DNA of 64,000 bases from Lethocerus indicus (lineage: Eukaryota > Arthropoda > Insecta > Hemiptera > Belostomatidae). The DNA is taken from contig JACDQD010000007.1 in NCBI GenBank assembly GCA_019843655.1, positions 26,864,365-26,928,364 on the forward strand. Reading direction: 5' to 3'. The notes under the pieces are model-generated. The model was not told where the DNA came from, made no database searches, and saw only the letters and a program-made list of their open reading frames with translations. A program made the translations under genes and the position numbers. Below, piece after piece: positions 1 through 12,600 of the stretch; the first letter of the stretch is position 1, and each line of letters opens with the position of its first letter.

Positions 1-38
1 CTAGAAAAAGACCGAACCGGCGAGAGGGGACACTTAAC
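1..38 (+). mobile_element. FB family fragment (outer arm)
   Basis: Carries AAAGACCGAACCGGCGAG then AGGGGACA, the outer part of the FB arm, cut by the window edge. Confidence 0.6.
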
Positions 39-365
39 ACTGTATCAAACTATCGGTAAAAAAATCATCGAACGTTTTATTTCTTAATTTTAAAATTTAT
101 CGTAATTTACTCGCCTATTCGATTAGATATTTTGCTCATTTAATACAATCCGTTACAAAGGAGAGACAATTTCATTCGATGTTTTTTTTGCCATCAGAGA
201 TATCCAACTTAAAACATAAAATGTTATCCGGTAAAATATGATTGTCAAAAAAAACTGATTAATAGGAAGCGGGCACAAAACATTCTTTAAGGTCATAGGG
301 ATAAGCCGTTGTCCGATGGCTGGTTGTGAAGGTTATAAACACAAAAGATGGTAATAAGGACTTAC

Positions 366-760
366 GAGATTATCCCTTAGATTGACGTTGGCACCATTTT
401 TAATCAGAACGCTGACCACGTCCACGTGACCACCGGCCGCCGCTACCTGAACTGCTGTCCTACCGACCTGACAAAAGAAATATTAATTCGTGAGAATAAC
501 GCAGTTTCGTACAGTTGAAACCCAAATATACTGGCCCCTCTTTGAAATGATTCCTTACAAAGTGCCCCGTATATAGTTTAAGTAATATTATTAGTAGTTG
601 AATAGCATCGTTACATTGTAAATGAGATTTAGATTTATTTTCTTGTAACACTAATGCAAAGAAATATACAAATAGATCAATGTTTTATGTATAAATGTTT
701 ATGTGTCTGCATATTGTTTGCAGTGTAAACAAAATTATCGGCAGTTCACAAAGCCAAATA

Positions 761-814
<54 letters not shown>

Positions 815-1125
815 AAGTATCAGATATACATACCCCGTCAGGCAAGTTGACATTTTTGGGATGTATGAGAGCTTTAACAATTTGAGTATGACCACCGGCA
901 CACGCCAAATGTAGAGCGGTACGACCACTCTGAAACAACAAGCACGTAACGTATAATCGAAGGATGAAATTGTCCGGAATTTCCGAACGAGAATAATTTC
1001 GGTGCAAAAAATTGACTCGGCGCGCTTACCGAGTCCGGCGCAAGTTTAGCTCCCTGTTTAAGGAGAGAAGTCACATCTTGGAGGTTTCCTCTAGCCGCTG
1101 CCGCTCGAAGCTCCTCTTCCAACAT
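366..1125 (-). CDS. Ankyrin-repeat protein, N-terminal three exons (gene continues beyond the left edge)
   Basis: Three phase-0 exons read on the minus strand: 1030-1125 (starts at ATG 1123-1125), 834-929 and 366-467, each bounded by GT donors and AG acceptors. Together they encode 98 residues beginning MLEEELRAAAARGN. The last two exons each hold one ankyrin repeat with the signature G-R-T-A-L-H-L-A-C-A-G-G-H and G-R-T-A-V-Q-V-A-A-A-G-G-H. The exon-per-repeat structure (96, 96 and 102 nt) is typical of ankyrin genes. Ankyrin repeats mediate protein-protein binding; which family member this is cannot be decided without the C-terminal part. The intron between exons 1 and 2 is only about 100 bp; the one after exon 2 contains a (TA)n tract. 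The remaining gene lies left of position 366, after a donor at 364-365. Confidence 0.8.
768..812. repeat. (TA)n microsatellite in ankyrin-gene intron
   Basis: About 45 bp of uninterrupted TA dinucleotides ending some 20 bp from the donor side of ankyrin exon 2. The Tyr-Ile repeat reading frames across it are an artefact of the dinucleotide. Confidence 0.95.
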
Positions 1126-1130
1126 TACAC

Positions 1131-3500
1131 GTAATCATCTGCAACATGTTGCGCAACACGGATTAGCAATTTTAAGTATCTCGAGCCTTAGGTTAAAAAG
1201 AAAACACTTATCCTCGATACAGAATCCTACCTATGAAAAATAACAACAAAACTTTTAACACTGTAACAAAATGAGTTGTTGCATAACATTTTAGTTGTTG
1301 GATAAACAGTTTTAAATATATCTTGAATGTCATCGACATAACTTTTTGCCCATATATGAAAATTTTTTAATGAATACATCGAAATAAAACACACATTTGC
1401 ACAAATGAATCAAATACTAACAGTTCCCCGACGAGTCAACACTACTTAGAGTCGTAGAATTTATAAAATAATCACTCTACCAAAATTATTGATTTTTAAT
1501 CCAATCAAATATAGGGGTGATAAAATGGGAAAAGTTAAAATAAAAAGAAGCAGGTAAAGTATACAGTACTTTATTTCACGTAATGTACATTTCTATAACA
1601 CTTTATACATAGATAAAACTCAGTGGCTGGTATTGAAATAAAATTTGGAAGGGATAAGTCAAACATTTTACCGGAAAACTGCCTTGAGGATAACGAAAAT
1701 TCTCTACGATATAAACCTGCAGTCTTGTCTCTTATCCCTCCGTACACTTCTTATATTTGAATCTTGTTCAACTGAGAGGCTCAACATCCCACATCAGGTA
1801 CGTTCTAGCAAAATTTAGACGCTAAAGAGCCACACATTTACCAAAAATTTACGATTTACGATAAGAAATTGTTTTGGGACAATCTACACGTTATATAATA
1901 CTTTGCTTTATAATCCCTGTTCTTTTTTATAAATTACTTTCTCATTAATTTTAATTCGATCGGTTATCCGTTTATGAATTTTTTAAGGAAGGAATTTTTT
2001 TGAACTGGTTTCATCTTTCAAAATGTCTAGCGTTTTACAAAAATAAGGATATAATTTACAGCAACAAAATTGGTTTGTAATCCGTGCTACATCACCTTAT
2101 AATACTCATTTTTATTTTTTTGGCAAGCGCTATTTCTGGTTATTATCATTAATAATAATAAACAATATAAAGCAGTTGTTGAAAAGAAATATTGGCACCA
2201 ACAGACAGGTACAATCGTGTACCACATACGTCACGACATAAACTGAACCCAATATCCATATATAACATTGCCAAATAGTTTCCCCCTATTCAGCATTTCA
2301 GCCTTTTTTTTTCCAATACAATCTCACTGGTTTGAAAAGTCTTTACGAACTGTTGAAAAATGAAAGTTTCCGCAGCAGTTAAGAGATTTTGCCATGACCC
2401 AGATTTACCTTCAAATATGCCTGTTTGGGGTCGAGGCTGGACAATGTCCCGGACAGATTCTTGGTCAAAGTGATTATTTATCTGTTGAGACATTCCCCAG
2501 GGGGTTATGATGGTACTAGGTAAAGTGGAGGGTAAGGGGTAGGGAGGGGTATGAGGGTAGAGAGTACTTGATAGCGCACTACCCGGAATACAACCAATAC
2601 CTTATCGTTGATCAGGTCGAATTTTGCCTTAATGTACTTTTCACTTTCGCTCGAAGGGGAAAAATCTGTAAGAGAAACCCGTACGGATTCGGTAGGGCTG
2701 GGAATAGAGCCTGCCGTCTTTTTTAGCCGGCAGCGGGGCGAAACTCCGTCATTATCGCGGCGGAAGGGGCGACAAAACCTTTACTTTGTTTACCTGTAAT
2801 TTGGTGACAACCTTCGGCGAAAACAGACCAACGGCGGTGAGCTAGCCCAGCGCCGAGGTGGGCTCTGGCGGTCCACTGTGGGCGCTCCCTTCGCCTCCAA
2901 GAGGGCACTCGACTGTTCGCGAACGCACTATCCTAAAATCGCTCCTCTTCCAGATTTGTTCTTTTTTTTCCTCTCTACGAAAACAAACAAATAAATCATC
3001 CGGCAACAGACATGACCGGAAAGGGGTTATGCCCTGGGAGGAGCAACAGGTGGGAAAGGGGCGACGCGAACGCCCCCAAGCGGCCCTATCGGACACCGCC
3101 GCCTCACTAACTAAGTCCCTTCGAAATATATATTTATTATAAACGAGTTTGAATTATCGCTAAATAATACGCGTTGGGACGGCGCAATACTCAAGGAAAA
3201 AAACTCGGCTAGTCCTGTATTTTTTCCCGCGTTTGAAACCACCGAGCGCACCCCAATGTCGGGGTCTCAGCCCTTTCACCCTCAAGCCCTACCCAGTGTT
3301 CAAAAACCTCCTATATTTATAACTTTAATAATCCTAGCGAAACTCCGATATTCAATTCGATACTACCCAAAGTTCGGCCGGGAATTTGTATATCTTGGTT
3401 CGGGCCGTTATCAGAGTCCCACCGAACCAATATCATTTCAGAATTCGGAACAGAATAAAGTAGAGAATGCGCCGAGTGTTTACGGGAAAATATCTACAAA
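1131..3500. other. Intergenic spacer between the ankyrin gene and the URB1 3' end
   Basis: AT-rich spacer with no recognisable gene. It should contain the ankyrin-gene promoter, since that gene's first ATG is at 1125 on the minus strand. About 2600-3130 is distinctly richer in GC. A 67-codon minus-strand frame (2290-2493) starts with ATG but has no splice partner or secure homology. Confidence 0.5.
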
Positions 3501-3511
3501 AAAAATAAGAT

Positions 3512-3517
3512 TTTATT
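3512..3517 (-). terminator. Candidate URB1 polyadenylation signal
   Basis: AATAAA on the minus strand, about 130 nt downstream of the URB1 stop codon at 3646-3648. It is the first canonical hexamer noticed after the stop. Confidence 0.5.
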
Positions 3518-3645
3518 AACGACAAGGGCTTATATATATATATAATATCAATAACCCTGTAGAAACATATAAAAAGAAAATGTTGACGAAAGGTTTTCAG
3601 TTGACATTAAAACTAAGAACATTAAAGTTAGAGTAACGGGTATTT

Positions 3646-6600
3646 TCAGGTTGAAATCGGTTTGGGGCATAGACGATCTTTCTTGGCGGTGATATGCCGG
3701 CAGAGAGCGTTGTACGCCAGACCGAACGGGGTGGAGGTTGGCTCGGAGGTCTGCGGCGCCAGCATCCTGATGATGGACATCATCCTAGGCTCGGAACTAG
3801 TGATATTGTGGCTGACCCACGCCAACACGCTGTACTCCTTCAGCAACAGCTTCTGAGACGTGTCGATCTCGAAGACGCACTTCTTCACTATGTCCTCTAT
3901 GATGGTCTGCGATACGAAAGAAACAATTAAAATACCTGTTTTGTGGCCTGCGACTGGTTGGGATACATCTGATTTCGTGCGTTTCTGTCTCCTCTCACCG
4001 GTTTGGTCTTTCCACTGACGATCCCGACAAAGACATAAGCTGATTAACAAAATCCCCCCACCAACTCAAATAAGACAAACAACATCCCCAAAAACACAAT
4101 AACAAGACACGTATATATACACACGACAAACAGACAACTACCACAATACAAGTGACAGTGACAGTGCAGTGAGGATGCCCAAAAAACATCCAAAAGTGAC
4201 TAACACCACTATTGAAGATGGCGAGCAGCCGAAACCGGTCTAGCAAAAGACCAAACCAACAAGACGAGGCAGAAACACACAAAAAATTCAGTTAAACAAT
4301 TAACGGACCAAAAATCAGTTAATATAACGCTGATAGATGTTATCACTGAAACTAGCTTTATGATCCAAATACCTCCTGACAGGGAGAAAGCCAGTGGGGT
4401 ATGCTTATTTTATCCAATTTATATATATACTATGTCGGATTGTTAAGCAAATTTGTATAAAAGCCAAAAGTTTATGTAAAAAGTAAGATTTACACAATTT
4501 GGAACTATACATTCTTATTTTTTTCATTTCTTATGTAGTCATACAGAGGCAGTACATAGTCATTTCCAATCACTATCCCTACTTATACACTAGCGTCCAT
4601 GGACTTTACCTTGATTCCATCAGACGCCAAACTTGAAGAATGAAAATCAAGCATAATCTTGAAGACGTAACAGTTCAAGGCCAGCCTCATGTCGGACGCC
4701 TGCCTGATTCCGTCCTTCAGCACTTTCAGGATCCACTCCTGATGAACACTGCACCACAAATAATAACAAATATGAGAATAATATAATAGAAGACCTTACC
4801 CACTTACTGTCACTTGTACCGTGGTGGTTTTAAGTGACAGTGACAGTGTAGTGAGGATGCCCAAAAAACATCTAAAGTGCCAAAAATTACTAAGACTGCT
4901 ACTGAAGATGGTGAGTGGCCGAAACCGGTCTACCAAAAGACCAAACCAGCAAGAGGAGACAGAAACACACGAAATCTACGGTATTACTTATATATCTTGT
5001 TGGGCTCGTTTATACGTTGCCAATTGTTTATGCAAAGTGAGATTTATATAAGTAACCATGCATTCTGTTTGTTCTTTTGCTAGACTGGTTTCAGCTGATG
5101 ACTTACTCGTACCACAACTGGAGCACAATACAAGTTATATTTTCGACAGTCTGTGACTAACCTGCGATCGAGGTGCGTGCTGTTGAAGAGTTCCAAGAAC
5201 GCCGGTACACTGTTGATGGCCAGTTTCGGTTTGGCGAGGAAGTAGCCGATGATCGGCTTGTACATCGGGTGGAGCGAGTCGTGGAGGATGAGCAAGCTCC
5301 GCGCCAGGAACACTGTCAATATCGACGACAGCTGGATGTCCGCCGAGTCTTCGGAATCCGAACTCGATTTGTGTCCATTCTCGACGGGCGGATACATTGC
5401 CTGGATGCCAGACCTCAACGCGTCCATGAAGTGCACCAACAGCAGGTTCTCCCTCGTGCTGCACAATTCGTAACAGTATTTTCACGTTAGATTTCTTTTT
5501 CGGACAATTTACAAGCGACACAAGAAAGATAAAGGTTTTTCGAAGATTTTGTGCGTTTCTCAGCAGCCACCGCTATTGAAGATGGCGAGCGGCCGAAACC
5601 AGTCTAGAAAAAGACCAAACCAACAAGAGGAGACAGAAACACACGAAATTTATTGTATTCCACCCCTCGCAGACAACAAAGCAGGTATTTTAAAATAAAG
5701 GTTTTTCTTTTGAAAATTTTTTTGGAACAAAATTGTCTTCAAAACTTACAAGTGATGTCAACTACAAGGCAGGACCACTTATAAATTGTTTTTTGCAGTT
5801 TTAAGTAAACCAGTCTGCAATGATCTGCTTCCCAACAGAAAATTCTGTTTGTAAATTGAATTTGTACAATTTGCGGAATAGTAATTTTTTTTACACACAG
5901 ATATTTTCATTGTCCTTAGGTTAATGTTAGGCAAGTTAAGATAGGGCGTGAAGCAGGATTTAAATGCCGAATAATAAATAATACCGAGAGTATAAGTTGC
6001 AGCACAACCGTGGACTAATCAAACCGGCGTGTTAGATATAGAATATAGACTAATCGCCAGCTCATTCCTCTCTGATATTGCGAACGCTTCGGAAAATGTA
6101 TTAAATAAAATGACTTACTCGAAGAGGAGTCCGCTAATCGTGTGGAGCATGTAGAACGCCGCTCCCCTCACTCTGGGATCTTCGCTGCTGAGAGAGCATA
6201 GGACGATGGAGAGTACGCCGGTGTTGATCAAGCGTCTCGAGTTGGCGCCGATGTTGCTGTGCTCGATGACGTGGCACAGAACTGACAGTATGAACGACGG
6301 ATCGTAAATGTCAAAGCCGGCGTCGCCCTCACAGTAGAAAACCTCGGTATTGTCCTTCGAAACGAAACAACATAAATGAGCAAACGTCCAGTCGAAAATA
6401 TTACGGGAAATGACCAATGCGACCAGATACTGCGCCTCCTTCTCAAAGTCCTGTTTCTCCGAGAACCTCGCCTCTGTGTCTCTATCTTCTGGGATTTTTC
6501 CCGTGTCAGGGGAACCACTCAAGCACGCCCTGTTGGAAGGTATTTCTCCTTTCATTCAGCGGCCACTGCGAGAGTGGATCGACTTCAAGCAAAACCTAGG

Positions 6601-9600
6601 CTCACTCGGGTGGCCGAAACGCAAGAAAAATCCCGGTAACTATTTTTTTTCACGTTTTTTATCAAGCACGACGAGCCTGAATTGTTCCAACTACAGAACA
6701 ACAAATGATGTTGAAGAAACGAAATATTATTTTTACCCTGAGTTTTCGCCTGATTGGAAAGTTCGTTATCGTATTATGTACGACGGTGATGTCGAGCAGA
6801 TCGAGGGGGCTTATTCCGGAGTCGGTGACGAAGACCTGTTTCTTGTGCGTCGTTCCCGACGACTTCTTGCTGAAAGCGTACTGTCGCTGAGCGGTCTCAC
6901 CCCACAGGTAGAGCCACCCTGTCGAAGTGCAAGCGTCTCTTTTCAACCAGACACCTTTCTCCTCGTACTTCTGCAATACCTGTACAAGAACGACAACAAA
7001 AAATTAGAAGAACTACAGGAAATATGAAATACAGAACATTTATCAATAAATGAAAGTAGTGAGGTTACGCATTACCGTGTTCTGTGTTTACATTATAAAA
7101 TGTAAACATTTAATATTAACAAAACCCGTTTAGATCCCGTATTGCGAAAACAGCCCAGCTATCAAAAAGCACCCGGTAGCAGTTAGTTGGAAGAATGTCT
7201 TAATTTAAAAAAATAAACGTTAAAAATAAAATGAGAAAATGATATTTCTCGTTCGAGGAATACCTGTAAAATGACACGATCGCTGGAAGACATGGAGGCG
7301 CCGTACGCGGACAACAAGGTGGGCACGTCTTCGCATTTCATCAAAGTGTTGTCCTTTGTAATCATTTGCAACATCAATTTGAACATTTCAACTGGAAATA
7401 GAACAAAATTTCATATAATTTCAACAGAAATTAAACGAACTATAGGATATAAAAAAATTAATATGTATGATTGAGATTTGCAATAAATTAATTGCTGATC
7501 CCAATCTTCCTATGGGAAAAATTCTATCTAAAAAACCAGAAATGAATACACACAAAAAATGATGATTACATAAATTATGATTTTTATTTAAATAATTCAT
7601 ATTAATTACAATGTCAATTCCGATTGACTATAAGTAAATAATTCCAAATTATTTACTTTTCCTTTTTATATAATATTAGGGGGACCGGAAAGTAATGTCG
7701 TTTTTTGTGTAACACCGCTACTAAAGATGGCGAACAGCCAAAACTGGTCTAGCAAAAGACCAAACCAGCGAGAGGGGACAGAAACACACGAAATAAATGA
7801 TTCTTCAACAAATTTTTTTGTTAATCAATGACGTAATCACCTTTGTTTTCAACAACCTTTTGCAATTTAGTTGTGAAAATTTTGGTAATGTGGGATCGAT
7901 AAAGATCAATTTTTAGAGACAGAAGAACACGTCTACAGAAAAGTTAAATAAATGAACGGGACACCGTTTGATAACTCTCTGGTTAGATTAGTCGATGATC
8001 CAAAGCCAATTTGTCCCGATTGAACCCTTCTTCGAGATCGATCGGAACCGGAATCATGTATTCTGCCGCAGAATTTCTAAAGTACTCACACTTGAGGCGG
8101 CCGTCACTGATGGCCGTCGCCTGGTAGTTGGGATGACTGGTGACGAGGCCGAAAATAGTGTCGGGCGACGGCTCGACCGAATCGGCCTTCGAGAATTCGG
8201 AAACAGCGAAGAGGCAGAGCGGGAGAGACTGGTGCAGCCCTTTCTGCACCAGAAGTCTGACGAGCTCGTTCGACAGCCGGCAGCCGGCCAGCGTCATTTC
8301 GACGTCTTCCCCGCCGTCCTCGCACTTAATCCTGCACTTGCGCGACAGCTTCTCGTTGCACCTGATCAGGCTGGCGACCAGCACTTCTATACTGCAATAC
8401 AACCGAGAATAATAAAAAAAATTACAAGCGACATTGATGTTCGAATAGCACTAATAACGAGTAGACAATAATGGAGGAGAAACCGTTTTTCTAAAATTTA
8501 ATTGTTTTTATTTTAGGACAAACGGGACTTTAAGATCTGTACATAGGGTGAGGTTGGAGACATAGTAGGTAGGGTGCATTGGTCATTTTCCTTAATATTT
8601 TTAAGGAAAAATTCTATTCACAGTTGCCAGCTGAGAAGGAGCTTTATTAAAACATGAATTCTGTAAATCTGTATACAGATCCAAGAAATGAGTCGCAGCA
8701 TACCTTTGGCCGCAGTCGTCATTTTTGAGAGCCTTCAGCAGCCAATGCTCGATCAAGTGAATGAGTGTATTACTGTCGGAAATCCTCGTAAACACACCTT
8801 CCAAAAACTCCATGTTGGTCGAGTTTATAATCATTTTCTGCTTTTGTTCTTCAGCGCACTTGAAGATCTCTTTACATTTTTCCTCGGCTACAAAAGAGAA
8901 TTTGTCCTATGAAAAATTCGGGACCGACTTGAAACAAAAAATACGGAGATTTCTCTTCATTCTGTTAATCATACGGCGAATGTACTACAGGCACACACCG
9001 CAATGCCCCGAGCCACCAAGGCCGTCTCGACCGATTCGAGAAAATTACGATACTACGGAACTAAGACCACTTACGCAAAAACGGCAACAAGTTGCTGATA
9101 TTTTTGGCCCAGGCGGGAGCCGATGTGAGCACTTTGAAGATGAGAGCGACAAACGAGGTGGACGCGACCAGATCGTCGATGAGCGATACCAAAGATCCGG
9201 GGAGCGGCGACGCCGAAGACGCCAAGAGGATGATGGCGAGCAGTTTGGTCTCACCGCCGGAATTAGAGTCCCAGATCTCGGCCACCTGCAGGCGCGCGAT
9301 ATCGCTGCTCAGCTGCGTCACAAGCCAACACCAGTCGTTCCAATCGTCCAGCGCAACTATCAGTTCTGCCCAAACAAATTCAGCATACAGTTACATAATT
9401 CTAATATAGCTATAACATCTATATTGCGGATATAATTAGCGAAATAAAGTTTAGAAAGGATCCGATGGGCTGTGGCTATCAACTTCGATATAAATGGCCC
9501 TATATAGTCGTAGTATGTGATGCTAAAAATAATATTTCAGCGCTCTGTCTATATTTTTCTTCCACCGTAAATTCCCGGCGTACGGCCCAACCTAACCCCT

Positions 9601-12600
9601 CAACAACAGACCGATATACATACATATATATCGATACATACTGATACCGATATACATATTGATATGCTGGCGGCATTATTTTCTTGAGACGAATTCAACG
9701 ATTGATAAATTGATGAATTCGACGAGAAAAGTTTGAAGCTAATCTGAAAACTGAAGACCCAAGAATGCATCGAATGTAAGTCGATGGATAGTGGTTAGTG
9801 TAGATTTGTGTTTCTGTCTCCTCTCGCTGGTTGGTCTTTTGCTAGACCGGTTTCGGCTGCTCGCAATCTTCAGTAGCGGTGGTAGTCGCCATTGGCACTT
9901 TGGATGTTTTTCGGGCATCCTCACTGCACCGTCACTGTCACTTTTATGTGAAAAAATGACATTACAAGTCGTTGTGTTACAGAAACACAAATCTACGGTA
10001 TGCAAACCCTCGCAGGCCACAAAGCAGGTATGTTAAACTAGTTAATGGCTAGCATTAATATTAATGCTGATACGATCACAATGTCATACATGATGAACAA
10101 ACAAACTTGTATACCGCCGAAACATTGTTGCAAGGGATCGCTGTCGGCGTACAGTTTTTCCGGATAGGTTTTAAAGTGTTTCAAAATGGCTGGCGCCAGA
10201 GGACTGATGTTGACTCCGTTGCTCGCCAGATGAATCAGCTGGTTGCAGAGCAGGACCAGCTGATCGGTCTCCAATTGTATTTTCAAAACGCTGGCAATGT
10301 TCAAAAGCTCTATTTCCAACTGCATCCAATTGCTATAACAACCGCTCTCGCTGCCCATTAAACGGCTGAAAAAGGAATTTGAATGTTTATTCAAATTTTT
10401 CGAATGCTGCTTATACTCAGAGGCAAAACAAAAAACGTACACCATTTACCTGTAATCGAACTGCAACATCTGGAGAATTATGTCCTTCACGTCCTGCGCC
10501 CTCAACGGGAACGTTTCCAATATTTTCTTCATGTTTCCACCCTTGATTTCGTTCTTCTTTTCCATGGCACACTTCAACTGGAACACCAGCCTGAAACGTA
10601 CAAACCGAACATTGATTTTAAAGCATCGTAGTCATTTTTTTCCGACTACAGTTACAAATTTTGCTCTATACTTGGTACGGTAAGTACTTTGTACTTAGAA
10701 TGTAAAATTTATAATAAGCACTCTTCCCTCTCACTCCTGCTCACTATGTTTTTAAAGTGTCGTACACATTTGTATCCTACTACAAAGTTTGTCTACTGTA
10801 CAAAGTTAGGTAAACTTTACCCAGTAGGGTAACTGCAACCGAGAGTACATTCTACATTTTTGGTCAATTTGTAGTAGAAAAGAAATGTGGCACATATTCT
10901 CTTATGCGAAACATATTCTCTATTTCTCATTCCCTCTTTGTCACTCCCTCCCTCCCTCTCTCTAAATAACACTCCCTCCTTCCTTACCTCTCACAAACTA
11001 TGTTTGTGTTGTTTATTCACAATTTGTTTATATGTATTATAAGACAAGAACGAAATGAATCTGTTGTCGTAAATAAACAAAAAAGGGACCTGTTCAAGTA
11101 CTGCTCGATAACTTCTGGGCCCGGTTGGATACCTTCGACAACGGCGATAATGAACTTGGTCAAATTGAAATGTTTCGCCGTCCTGAACGGGTGGAAAGCG
11201 CCGAGCAGCACGGGATGGTGGGCGAGCGCGTTGTGCGCCGCGCTGGCGGCGCCGCTGCACGGCTGGACTAGCGCCAGAGTCAGTTCGCTAGCTCGGTGGA
11301 TCCTCGACGACGTCACCAGCCTCAGGTTGCTAAGTTGGCAGACGGTGAACACGATCTGCTGGAAGCACAATTCCTGGCTCAACTCTTCCTCGCATTCCAA
11401 CTGCAAAAAATTAAATTCGACGGCTCGTAAAACTGTGGCATCTAAAAAAAATTCCCCCACCGATTCCGATACTTTTATTCCCCTTGAATCTTTACATCGT
11501 TTAAATATTAACAAAAAAAATTGGCGTAGATATCTGTCTCCTCTCGCTGGTTTCGTCTTTTGCTAGACCGGTTTCGGCTGCTCGCCATCTTCAGTAGTAG
11601 TGTTAGTCACTTTTGGCACTTTGGATGTTTTTTGGGCATCCTCACTGCACTGTCACTATCACTTGTACTGTGGTGGTTGTCTGTTTGTCGTGTGTATATA
11701 TGCGTGTCTTATTAATATATAAATCTATGGTATTCCAACCCCTCGCAGGCCACAAAACAGATATTTAAAAAGCATTTATGTGAGAGCACATAAACCCGGG
11801 GTCAATAAAAAACCCGTAATATACAAAACACAAACAAAAATTGTTTGTGCGTACAGACCAGCACTGACAGTCTCATACACGGGGTATAAAGTTGAACAAT
11901 AAACTGACAATCGTTACAAGTGAACAAGAATACAACATTTTTGTTGTGAAACTTCTTTCAGAATCTATACACAACAATCATAGTTTTTGTCACTAGTAGT
12001 GGGTTCTTTTTGTTCCAAGAAAATTTTTGTTCCAAAAAACTTAGTCTGGCTCAGTTGTTGGCTCGGTTGAGGTCACGAAAGAAGGTTCACTTCAAAAAAC
12101 AAAAAAATTACATACTTAGTTTTAATTATCCCTCTTTCATTTAGCAAATCCGGAATCGATATAAAATATTTAAGATAGAGTTAGATACTGTTTGAAGGGT
12201 ACCACTAACCTGTGCGATGACTTCATCCGGTTCGATGTCTTCGGCTATCAAACAGCGGGATATCAGGTGGTGTACACCGTCGGTGAAGGGTTCGACGTCG
12301 AGGAGCACAGGTTCGGCGGCGGAGTCCTCTCGACGGCACCACGATTCCACGTAGCCCAGTACACTCGACACGGTATCGCATTTGAACATGCCCAAAAGGC
12401 TCATGTAGCCTTCCGGCGAAGCCTGGATTTAAACGAAAAAAAAACAAACACGAATCGTAAATACGTTTCACCGAAGAGATTAAGGCGGACAATTCGTCAA
12501 CAAACAAATACAGTTGTACAACAGATGGACGAGTTGACGGGTGTTCACCTGAGTGTGGAAAAGATGGACTAGGACAGTTCTGACGTAGTCAAGGACTTCG

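Noticed and set aside
2290..2493. 67-codon frame with a GSWQNLLT-x8-F segment resembling sulfotransferase C-termini
   Set aside because: Similarity is too short and loose, and no neighbouring exon carries the PAPS-binding motifs of sulfotransferases.
6410..7027. 205-codon plus-strand frame
   Set aside because: Antisense to URB1 exons 22-23, which have consistent splice sites and family motifs.
8761..9435. 224-codon plus-strand frame
   Set aside because: Antisense to URB1 exons 18-19.
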